Shown piece after piece: positions 34,210 to 41,559 of a stretch of 64,000 bases of DNA (within the stretch, counting starts at the first letter, position 1; each line of letters opens with the position of its first letter). Position numbers and translations under genes: made by a program. The DNA is from CAG-390 sp045544735. GTDB taxonomy: Bacteria > Bacillota > Clostridia > Oscillospirales > CAG-272. A model generated the notes under the pieces. It saw nothing but the letters and a program-made list of their open reading frames with translations, searched no databases and was not told the origin of the DNA. Where the stretch lies: positions 1-64,000 of the forward strand of contig JAZPZM010000077.1 in the NCBI GenBank assembly GCA_045544735.1, given 5' to 3'.

Positions 34210-34963
34210 AACGATATCCCTCGCTTATCAATGAGTCTATAACGTCGCCAAGTATTTTGGCATTTGTGGATGAGGTCGGATGCAACAAAAGAACTGCTCC
34301 GTTGTGAACGTTATCAAGTATCTTTTTCTTCGCCGCGTCAGCGGATGGTTGCTTGGCATTGTCCCAATCAGCATAAGCAAAGCTCCAAAATACCGTTTTA
34401 TAGCCGTATTCGGATGCAAATTCAAGATTTCTCTCATTGAAGCGCCCCTCGGGCGGACGATAAAATTTTTGCATATCCTTACCCGTCAGCTCCTTATACG
34501 CCACCTCAAGCGCGTGAAGCTCGGAATAAAACTGCGTTTTATCGACTGTTTTGGTCATATCCTTGTGGTGTGCCGTATGGTTACACACAAGGTGTCCCTC
34601 TTCTTCCATTCTTTTTATAAGCGCGGGATTTTTCTTTAATAGGTTTATAAGAACGAAAAATGCCGCGGGGACTTTTTTCTCGTTTAAGATATTGAGTATT
34701 TTTTCAATATTTCCATTCTCATACCCCGCATCAAAGGTAAGATACACCACCTTTTCGTCCGCGCTACCTATCCAATACCCATCATTTCCATTAATAAATG
34801 AAAATTCGGGCGGAAGCACGGGCTGTGCGTGATCTGCCGCACGCTTACAATACCAAGAATAGCTTTCGTTCTCCTTTGCGCCTACGCAAATGGAAAGCAT
34901 CACTACTGCGATAAGCAGCGTAACGAAACGAATGCTCAATGACAATGTTTTTTTATAAAGCAT
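34178..34963 (-). CDS. pdaA: Peptidoglycan N-acetylmuramic-acid deacetylase PdaA (spore cortex)
   Basis: 261 residues from ATG 34963, which has GAGGTG upstream. A signal segment (LSIRFVTLLIAVVMLSICVGA) precedes a NodB-type domain of the PdaA kind: YLTFDAGYENGN, CNHTAHHKDM, FYRPPEGRFNE, VFWSFAYADWDN and LLLHPTSSTNA. The GYENG variant of motif 1 is typical of PdaA, which deacetylates muramic acid during formation of the muramic-delta-lactam in spore cortex. This agrees with the other sporulation genes here. Confidence 0.9.
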   Translation of the reverse strand: MLYKKTLSLSIRFVTLLIAVVMLSICVGAKENESYSWYCKRAADHAQPVLPPEFSFINGNDGYWIGSADEKVVYLTFDAGYENGNIEKILNILNEKKVPAAFFVLINLLKKNPALIKRMEEEGHLVCNHTAHHKDMTKTVDKTQFYSELHALEVAYKELTGKDMQKFYRPPEGRFNERNLEFASEYGYKTVFWSFAYADWDNAKQPSADAAKKKILDNVHNGAVLLLHPTSSTNAKILGDVIDSLISEGYRFGTLEELVER

Positions 34964-35072
34964 TTCACACCTCGAAAAAATATTTTCGAAATTATTATAA
35001 CTCAAAAAAACTCATTGACACAAAACAATTATTTCTATAAATTACAGCATACTGAAAACAGAGGATAGTTTT

Positions 35073-36245
35073 ATGACAAAGCTGATTTTACGTTTATTCG
35101 TTCGAAATAGCGAAAAAACCGATGACCCGACCGTCAGAAGTGCGATAGGCAAGCTTTCGGGAGCGTTTGGCATTTTTTCCAATATTATTTTATTCGTATT
35201 AAAGCTTTTCGTCGGTATAATCACGGGCTCTATCGCAATCACCGCGGATGCCTTGAACAACCTTTCCGACGCATCAAGCTCCATCGTTATGCTGGTCGGA
35301 TTTAAGCTTTCCGAAAAGCCCGCCGACAGCGAGCATCCGTACGGCCACGCGAGATTTGAATATCTTTCGGGGCTCGTCGTGGCGGCTATGACGCTTATAA
35401 TCGGCTTTGAACTTGCCAAGACATCGATCGAAAAAATCATCTCCCCCTCCCCCGTCTCTTTTACCGTTCCCGCCGCTATAATACTTGTTGCATCGGTCAT
35501 AGTTAAGCTGTGGATGTTTTTATTCAATCGAAAGCTTGGAAAGCTCATCAATTCATCCGCTCTCATGGCAACCGCAATCGACAGTAGGAACGACGCAATA
35601 TCCACAAGCGCGGTAATACTGTCCGCAATAATCGCGCTTTTAGCTGACGTTCAGCTTGACAGCTACATAGGTCTTGCCGTTGCGCTGTTTATTCTTTACA
35701 GCGGCGTAAAGCTTGCAAAGGAGACTATAAGCCCGCTTCTTGGTGAAAACGCGCCGCCTGAGCTTCGTCAGGCTATCATCGACATTTTAAAAAGCGAAGA
35801 AAAGGTTCTCGGCTACCACGACCTTATGGTGCACGATTACGGTCCGGGTCAGCGCTTTGCCAGCCTGCACGTCGAAATGGATTACAGAGAAGACCCAATG
35901 CTCTGCCATGAGCTTATAGATGACCTTGAACGAAAATGTGAGGAAGAGCTTGGTGTCAAGCTCGTTATACACTACGACCCGATCGTTGTAGGGGATGAGG
36001 AACTTGACCGCATAAAAGCCGTCGTTGTTTCTATATTAAAAAAGGAAGACGAGCGAATCTCCATTCACGATTTCAGATCGGTCAGAGGAACGGAGCACAC
36101 GAATCTGATATTTGACGTTGCGCTACCGCCCGAAAGATTCAACGATAAAAAGAAAATAAAGGATACCCTTGACGCCGCGTTATCGGAATGCGAAAGCACA
36201 AAGTATTATACCGTCGTGACGTTTGACATGGCATCTTTCAATTAA
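35073..36245 (+). CDS. Cation diffusion facilitator (metal efflux) transporter
   Basis: 390 residues. Six membrane helices with the CDF hallmark: TADALNNLSDASSSIVML supplies the metal-binding Asp/Asn of helix 2, and HPYGHARFEYLSGL is the conserved loop after helix 2-3. The C-terminal cytoplasmic half (about 210-390) is longer than in minimal members and holds the regulatory metallochaperone-like domain, with His and Asp residues (VHDYGPGQRFASLHVEMDYRED). Exports Zn, Mn, Fe or similar ions by proton antiport; the metal is not predicted. ATG follows GAGGAT. Confidence 0.9.
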   Translation: MTKLILRLFVRNSEKTDDPTVRSAIGKLSGAFGIFSNIILFVLKLFVGIITGSIAITADALNNLSDASSSIVMLVGFKLSEKPADSEHPYGHARFEYLSGLVVAAMTLIIGFELAKTSIEKIISPSPVSFTVPAAIILVASVIVKLWMFLFNRKLGKLINSSALMATAIDSRNDAISTSAVILSAIIALLADVQLDSYIGLAVALFILYSGVKLAKETISPLLGENAPPELRQAIIDILKSEEKVLGYHDLMVHDYGPGQRFASLHVEMDYREDPMLCHELIDDLERKCEEELGVKLVIHYDPIVVGDEELDRIKAVVVSILKKEDERISIHDFRSVRGTEHTNLIFDVALPPERFNDKKKIKDTLDAALSECESTKYYTVVTFDMASFN

Positions 36246-36262
36246 ACGCGAGGATTGTTAAA

Positions 36263-36799
36263 ATGAAGAAATCTCTACCGAATTATATCACGTGCTTTCG
36301 TATATTAGGCGCATTCGTTATGCTTTTCTTGAAGCCATTTTCCGTTGCGTTTTTTGTTACCTACAGCATTTGCGGCATCAGCGACCTGCTTGACGGCTTT
36401 ATTGCACGCAGGACAAAAACTACTAGTGAGCTTGGCGCAAGGCTCGACAGCATTGCCGATCTTTCCTTTTATGCGGTAATGTTTTTGAAGATCTTCCCCA
36501 CCCTTATAGATACGCTTCCCCTTTGGCTTTGGTGTATGGTTGGCGTAGTTCTTACTCTGCGCGGCTCGGCGTACTTGGTTGCGGCTATAAAATACAAAAG
36601 GTTTGCTTCCCTTCACACCGTAATGAACAAGCTGTCGGGACTTGCTGTATTTTGCATCCCATATATCATTCAGCTTTCCTTTGCGGTCCACTACTGCCTT
36701 GCGACCGCTATAATCACGGGAACTGCGTCGTTTGAGGAATTGCTCCTACATATAACAAACAACGATTACGGCAAAGCCTCAAGCCTTAGAAAGAAATAA
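36263..36799 (+). CDS. CDP-alcohol phosphatidyltransferase family protein
   Basis: 178 residues, five or six helices. The catalytic signature D(x)2DG(x)2AR(x)8G(x)3D(x)3D is present as DLLDGFIARR, then ELGARLDSIAD. It joins a CDP-activated lipid to an alcohol (for example glycerol phosphate, serine or inositol phosphate). Relatedness to PgsA or PssA cannot be decided by eye. GCGAGGAT precedes the ATG, and the gene follows the CDF gene by 17 bases. Confidence 0.85.
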   Translation: MKKSLPNYITCFRILGAFVMLFLKPFSVAFFVTYSICGISDLLDGFIARRTKTTSELGARLDSIADLSFYAVMFLKIFPTLIDTLPLWLWCMVGVVLTLRGSAYLVAAIKYKRFASLHTVMNKLSGLAVFCIPYIIQLSFAVHYCLATAIITGTASFEELLLHITNNDYGKASSLRKK

Positions 36800-36834
36800 T
36801 AAAAAGCTCGCCTTACGCTCCTTCTCATAAGGAT
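36798..36834 (+). repeat. Left copy of an inverted repeat flanking the GNAT gene
   Basis: AATAAAAAGCTCGCC, a 7-10 base variable part, then CTTCTCATAAGGAT. The same two blocks occur in inverted orientation at 37715-37753, so the 0.9-kb interval with the acetyltransferase is bounded by inverted copies. Confidence 0.7.
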
Positions 36835-36845
36835 ATTTTCGGAAC

Positions 36846-36898
36846 ACGGTAGGGGCGAACTGTGTTCGCCCGCGGGTGACCGCAGCTCTCCCCTACGG
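36846..36898. repeat. MITE-like palindromic element
   Basis: GGTAGGGGCGAACTGTGTTC then CGCCC and, after a GC-rich centre, CTCTCCCCTACGG. Ends CGGTAGGGG and CCCCTACGG are near-inverted copies, and two inner hairpins are visible. Such GTAGGGGCG...CCCCTAC elements recur in Clostridia (from memory). No coding capacity. A further hairpin with a T-rich tail (36914-36950) follows. Confidence 0.6.
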
Positions 36899-36968
36899 AT
36901 ACACATATAACTTTCGGCAGAGCTGTTGTTTTCTCTGCCGATTTGTTTTATAATGAGACTAACAAAAA

Positions 36969-37054
36969 GCCTCCATCCCGGAAGGAGCCTATGAATGCAC
37001 CCGTGCATCTTTAGGGGTATGGGCTTTGCCCGATGCGTTTGTAATACAAATGCG
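36969..37054. repeat. Second hairpin array
   Basis: Short inverted repeats in series: CTCC/GGAG, TGCAC/GTGCA, GGGC/GCCC and GCGTTTGTA/TACAAATGC. The arrangement is like the array at 30-160 but without the GATGATATG spacer. It lies directly upstream of the GNAT gene. Confidence 0.45.
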
Positions 37055-37089
37055 AAACTGGTGATAAATAAGAATTACGGAGCTATGCT

Positions 37090-37656
37090 ATGCACCACAA
37101 AGGAACCATTACAATAGAAACAAAGCGACTACGCTTAAGGGCTTTTAAATTAAGTGACACAGAAGCAGCATACAAAAATTGGACTTCTGATGAAAAAGTC
37201 ACGGAGTTTCTTCGTTGGCCAACACATACTGACATCTCAACAACGGAAAAAGTTATTTGTAATTGGGTTGAAGAAAGCAAAAAAGCGGATTTCTATCAAT
37301 GGGCAATTGTGTTAAAGGAAATCAATGAACCGATCGGTACAATCAGCGTTGTAGGCAAAAATGACGATTTGAATATTTTGCATATTGGGTATTGTATTGG
37401 CAGTAAATGGTGGCACCAAGGTATAACAAGTGAAGCATTTTCTTCGATTATTCCTTTTTTGTTTGATGAAGTTGGGGCAAACAGAATCGAATCTCAACAT
37501 GATCCAAACAATCCGCACTCGGGAAATGTCATGAAAAAATGCGGATTGCTATACGAAGGGACTTTAAGGCAAGCTGATTTCAGCAATAAAGGAATCGTGG
37601 ATGCTTGTATGTATAGTTTACTAAAAAACGAATGGAAAAAACGGCAAGAGAAATAA
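37090..37656 (+). CDS. GNAT family N-acetyltransferase (RimJ/RimL type)
   Basis: 188 residues. It opens ITIETKRLRLRAFKLSDTEAAYKNW, has the beta-bulge and acetyl-CoA region (WAIVLKEINEPIGTISV, HIGYCIGSKWWHQGITSEA) and the late GNVMKKCGLLYEGTLRQA segment; all fit the RimJ/RimL-like subgroup that acetylates protein N-termini or small amines and antibiotics. The substrate is open. ACGGAG lies upstream. A/T-rich codons differ from the neighbours, and inverted repeats on either side suggest it arrived by transfer. Confidence 0.88.
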   Translation: MHHKGTITIETKRLRLRAFKLSDTEAAYKNWTSDEKVTEFLRWPTHTDISTTEKVICNWVEESKKADFYQWAIVLKEINEPIGTISVVGKNDDLNILHIGYCIGSKWWHQGITSEAFSSIIPFLFDEVGANRIESQHDPNNPHSGNVMKKCGLLYEGTLRQADFSNKGIVDACMYSLLKNEWKKRQEK

Positions 37657-37674
37657 TTTTCAGTTGATTGATGC

Positions 37675-37714
37675 GATCCCCCCGACAGACATTCAAAAAT
37701 CTGTCGGGGGGATC
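37675..37714. terminator. Long perfect hairpin between convergent genes
   Basis: GATCCCCCCGACAGA pairs with TCTGTCGGGGGGATC (37675-37714). There is no T-tract directly after it on either strand, so terminator function is likely but not certain. Confidence 0.5.
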
Positions 37715-37753
37715 ATCCTTATGAGAAGATCGCTTTGCGGCGAGCTTTTTATT
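37715..37753 (-). repeat. Right copy of the inverted repeat
   Basis: On the minus strand it reads AATAAAAAGCTCGCC, a variable part, then CTTCTCATAAGGAT, matching 36798-36834. It ends 10 bases before the glyS stop codon. Confidence 0.7.
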
Positions 37754-37762
37754 TACGTTTTA

Positions 37763-39160
37763 TTAGTATGCGATATATTTTTCGATATAAGCTTCAAGCT
37801 CGTCGATGGGAACGCGAACCTGCTGCATAGTATCTCTGTCGCGCACGGTTACGCACTTATCCTCAACGGAGTCAAAGTCGTAGGTGATGCAAAGAGGCGT
37901 TCCGATCTCATCCTGACGACGATATCTCTTACCGATAGAGCCCGTTTCGTCAAAGTCTACGCTGAACTTCTTGGAAAGCATGGTGTAGACCTCATCAGCC
38001 TCTGTGCTGAGCTTCTTCGAGAGAGGAAGAACGGCAGCCTTGAAGGGTGCAAGAGCGGGATGGAGGTGAAGAACTACGCGGATATCGTTCTTTTCGGCAT
38101 CAATGACCTCCTCGTCGTAAGCGTCAACAAGGAACGCAAGAGCAACGCGGTCTGCACCGAGAGAGGGCTCGATAACGTAGGGAATGTACTTTTCGTTGGT
38201 CTCGGGATCGAAATACGTCATATCCTTGCCCGAATGCTCGGCATGCTGACCAAGGTCGTAGTCGGTACGGTCCGCAACACCCCAAAGCTCGCCCCAACCA
38301 AACGGGAACAGGAACACAAAGTCGGTAGTTGCCTTCGAATAGAAGCAAAGCTCCTCGGGGCTATGATCACGGAGTCTGAGGTTTTCGTCCTTCATACCAA
38401 GATCAAGCAGGAACTGATGGCAGTAGTTCTTCCAGAATGCGAACCACTCAAGGTCGGTGCCGGGCTTGCAGAAGAATTCAAGCTCCATCTGCTCGAACTC
38501 GCGGGTTCTGAATACGAAGTTACCGGGGGTTATCTCGTTTCTGAAAGATTTACCGATCTGACAAACGCCGAAGGGGAGCTTCTTTCTCGTGGAGCGTTGA
38601 ACTGCGGGGAAATTAACGAAAATACCCTGCGCGGTTTCGGGGCGGAGATAAAGCTCGGTGGTAGAATCCTCGGTAACACCCTGATAAGTCTTGAACATCA
38701 GGTTGAACTTTTTAATATCGGTGAACTCCTTGCATCCGCAATCGGGGCAAGCGATCTCTTTTTCCTTGATGTAGGCTGCCATCTCGTCAAAGGTCCAGCC
38801 CGCAGGATTGTCGTCAAGTCCGTTTGCAAACGCATATTCCTCAATAAGCTTATCGGCTCTATGACGAGTCTTGCACTCCTTGCAATCCATAAGGGGATCG
38901 GAGAAGCCGCCAACGTGACCCGAAGCTACCCAAGTTTCAGGATTCATTATGATAGCGCAGTCAAGACCTACGTTATACTTGCACTCCTGAACGAATTTCT
39001 TCCACCACGCCTTTTTTACGTTGTTCTTGAACTCAACACCGAGAGGTCCGTAGTCCCAAGAATTTGCAAGTCCGCCGTAAATTTCGGAGCCGGGGAAAAT
39101 GAAGCCGCGATTCTTACACAGAGCGACTATTTTGTCCATTGTTTTTGCTTTGTTGTCCAT
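37763..39160 (-). CDS. glyS: Glycyl-tRNA synthetase, single-chain class II
   Basis: 465 residues of the homodimeric (eukaryote/archaea/Firmicute-type) enzyme rather than the alpha2-beta2 form. Class II motifs are visible: motif 1 region SWDYGPLGVEFKNNVKKAW, the TAQGIFVNF segment, motif 2 FRNEITPGNFVFRTREFEQ and motif 3 EPSLGADRVALAFL, then an anticodon-binding domain (APFKAAVLPLSKK). It charges tRNA-Gly. Last gene of the long minus-strand block that begins at miaB. Confidence 0.96.
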   Translation of the reverse strand: MDNKAKTMDKIVALCKNRGFIFPGSEIYGGLANSWDYGPLGVEFKNNVKKAWWKKFVQECKYNVGLDCAIIMNPETWVASGHVGGFSDPLMDCKECKTRHRADKLIEEYAFANGLDDNPAGWTFDEMAAYIKEKEIACPDCGCKEFTDIKKFNLMFKTYQGVTEDSTTELYLRPETAQGIFVNFPAVQRSTRKKLPFGVCQIGKSFRNEITPGNFVFRTREFEQMELEFFCKPGTDLEWFAFWKNYCHQFLLDLGMKDENLRLRDHSPEELCFYSKATTDFVFLFPFGWGELWGVADRTDYDLGQHAEHSGKDMTYFDPETNEKYIPYVIEPSLGADRVALAFLVDAYDEEVIDAEKNDIRVVLHLHPALAPFKAAVLPLSKKLSTEADEVYTMLSKKFSVDFDETGSIGKRYRRQDEIGTPLCITYDFDSVEDKCVTVRDRDTMQQVRVPIDELEAYIEKYIAY

Positions 39161-39175
39161 TTTTCAATATCCTTT

Positions 39176-40324
39176 TTAATTATATATTTTTCTGAAATTT
39201 GAAAATGCTCTTATCGCATCATCGTCGTTGATTATGGTGAGAACCTTGTTTCCAACCATCTTCTTGGTGGTAGGAACGTTTATCTCGATCTGCGACGTGG
39301 AGTACTTGAACATCATATCAATGTTTTCAAGTAGTTTTTCCGCGGTAAAATCGGTATCGCAATTATCGATAAGCTTGACGATGCTTTTAGGAGCGGAAGC
39401 GTAGTTAATAATGTTCGTGTACTGAGAATACATTTCCCTGACGTACCTTATGGCCGTCGTCGACTGCGTGTTTATTGCATCGTTATACGCATCAAACACA
39501 AGAAGGTTCAAAGCCCCCGCGCCGTCAAGCAACCGTCTGCCCATAGCCAAGCTGATATAAAGGTCGCGCCCCGGATCGTTCAGGTAAAGATTTGTTGGAA
39601 CGGTACAACTGACACCTCCCGGCAAAAGCGCGTCCTGAAGCTGTGGGAAAGTCTCAAACGAGGTGAGGATGTAGTTGTCAATGCTTACACCCGTCAACGC
39701 ATGAATACGGTCTATCAAGAATCGCATTCCGTGTTTGGCATAAACGTCAGCAAGCTGAACGTAGACGCCCTCAACCATAACGTATGCGTTCGTTGGGAAG
39801 ATCGTGAAGCTCGTATGCCCTCGCTCCTTGTCGATACGCATAAGGATTATCGTTGTGGCGTTTATCTCGCGGTATGGAACCTCATAAAAGCCGTCCTTGA
39901 AGATGAGCGAGCCGTCATCAGCAACGTGATAGTTTGAGTAGTCAACGGTCAGGTCCGACATCACCGAGAGCTTTGCGGGTTTCGCAAGGTCCTTCGGAAT
40001 GGACGGCGACGGGACTATCTTTTCTATACCGTAAAGACGCTTTAACACCTCGGGGTCATAGTTTGAATACGTTGACGGGCGATAGTCGGTCAACACCATC
40101 AGCACGTTGGTGGACGTGCCACCGTCGCCGTAAAACGACGGAACACCGGGCTGATCGTTGTCGCCTTGCGGATCGTCTGCGGAAGGTTTGTTAGCTTCTC
40201 CCCCTTCAACGTACGTTTCCGAAAGGTTTATAACGATAAAGTGAGCAATGGGGTATGCAACGAAAATAAAAACAAAGATCGCAATAATAAAAGTCAGAAA
40301 GAAGTTTTTAACGGCAGAAATCAT
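39176..40324 (-). CDS. LCP-like (LytR-CpsA-Psr) membrane protein, divergent
   Basis: 382 residues with one N-terminal membrane helix (FFLTFIIAIFVFIFVAYPIAH) and an extracellular domain. The segment with a conserved-like RIHALTGVSIDNYILTSFE and the later LYISLAMGRRLLDGAGALNLL looks like the LCP fold, whose members attach teichoic acids or other polymers to peptidoglycan. The usual Arg/Asp catalytic string around SDT is not clear, so enzymatic activity is doubtful. AGGAGA precedes the ATG. Confidence 0.6.
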   Translation of the reverse strand: MISAVKNFFLTFIIAIFVFIFVAYPIAHFIVINLSETYVEGGEANKPSADDPQGDNDQPGVPSFYGDGGTSTNVLMVLTDYRPSTYSNYDPEVLKRLYGIEKIVPSPSIPKDLAKPAKLSVMSDLTVDYSNYHVADDGSLIFKDGFYEVPYREINATTIILMRIDKERGHTSFTIFPTNAYVMVEGVYVQLADVYAKHGMRFLIDRIHALTGVSIDNYILTSFETFPQLQDALLPGGVSCTVPTNLYLNDPGRDLYISLAMGRRLLDGAGALNLLVFDAYNDAINTQSTTAIRYVREMYSQYTNIINYASAPKSIVKLIDNCDTDFTAEKLLENIDMMFKYSTSQIEINVPTTKKMVGNKVLTIINDDDAIRAFSNFRKIYN

Positions 40325-40416
40325 ATCTATATCTCCTTTCCTAAAATTTCAACATGGATATTATATAACAAAAATTATAAAATAGCAATAGAAATAAGTA
40401 AATTAGATATTAATTA

Positions 40417-41559
40417 TCAGTTAACCGAACGTTCACCGAGTATATTTCTGTACTTATTATAAAATTCCTCGTATCTTCCCTCGTCAAGGGCCTCGCGTAT
40501 CTTCTCCATAAGCTCGTTATAGAAATAGAGATTGTGAAGCACCGCAAGGCGCATTCCGAGGTTTTCCTTAGCCTTAAGAAGATGTCTGATATACGCGCGG
40601 CTGTGATTGCGGCACGCGGGACATCCGCAATTTTCGTCTATGGGACGATCGTCAAGGGCGTATTTTTCATTGAGAATATTGACCTTTCCGTGCCAAGTAA
40701 AGAGGTTGCCGTGGCGAGCGTTGCGGCTGGGCATAACGCAGTCAAAGAAGTCCACTCCGCGATATACCGCCTCAATGAGATTGAGCGGAGTACCAACGCC
40801 CATAAGGTATCTCGGCTTGTCCTTGGGCATATACGGCTCAACCGCATCGATGATGCGGTACATATCCTCGGTAGCCTCACCGACGGCAAGACCGCCTATC
40901 GCGTATCCGTCAAGGTCATATTCCGCAATCTGCTTCATGTGCTCGATACGAAGATCCTCGTAGGTGCTACCCTGATTTATACCGAAAAGGAGCTGGTGAG
41001 GATTTATGGTATCAGGCAGAGCCTTAAGTCTTGCCATTTCTGCCTTGCATCTGAGAAGCCAGCGTGACGTTCTCTCGCAGGATTGCTTTACGTATTCGTA
41101 GGGAGCGGGATTTTCAATGCACTCATCAAACGCCATAGCGATGGTTGAAGCGAGGTTTGCCTGTATCTGCATACTTTCCTCGGGTCCCATAAAAATACGC
41201 TTGCCGTCGATATGAGAGGCGAATTTAACGCCTTCCTCGGTTATTTTTCTGAGCTGGGAGAGTGAGAAAACCTGAAATCCGCCGCTATCCGTAAGGATCG
41301 GGCCCTTCCAGTTCATAAACTTATGCAGACCGCCGAGATCGTGTATGAGCTTATCGCCCGGACGAATGTGCAGGTGATAAGTATTGGAAAGCTCGACCTG
41401 ACAATTTACGTCAATAAGGTCGATGGCAGAAATGCCGCCCTTTATTGCGGCACAAGTGCCAACGTTCATAAAAACGGGAGTCTGTATGTCTCCGTGTACC
41501 GTGTGGAGAACGGCGCGTCTTGCGCGGCCCTCGGTTAAAATCAATTCAAACATTTTCAA
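40417..41559 (-). CDS. tgt: tRNA-guanine transglycosylase
   Basis: 380 residues. Catalytic and substrate residues are recognisable: LTDSGGFQVFSL (Asp as general base), AFDECIENP, GGLAVGE, and FFDCVMPSRNARHG (nucleophilic Asp). The zinc site is CGCPACRNHSRAYIRHLL. It exchanges guanine 34 of GUN tRNAs for a queuosine precursor. The usual FGIVQGG box reads FGINQGST here. It overlaps the end of mutL by 4 bases (ATGA). Confidence 0.94.
   Translation of the reverse strand: MKMFELILTEGRARRAVLHTVHGDIQTPVFMNVGTCAAIKGGISAIDLIDVNCQVELSNTYHLHIRPGDKLIHDLGGLHKFMNWKGPILTDSGGFQVFSLSQLRKITEEGVKFASHIDGKRIFMGPEESMQIQANLASTIAMAFDECIENPAPYEYVKQSCERTSRWLLRCKAEMARLKALPDTINPHQLLFGINQGSTYEDLRIEHMKQIAEYDLDGYAIGGLAVGEATEDMYRIIDAVEPYMPKDKPRYLMGVGTPLNLIEAVYRGVDFFDCVMPSRNARHGNLFTWHGKVNILNEKYALDDRPIDENCGCPACRNHSRAYIRHLLKAKENLGMRLAVLHNLYFYNELMEKIREALDEGRYEEFYNKYRNILGERSVN

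Noticed and set aside
37664..39202. 512-codon plus-strand open frame
   Set aside because: It is antisense to glyS, whose class II synthetase motifs are all on the minus strand. There is no ribosome site or domain in the plus-strand frame.
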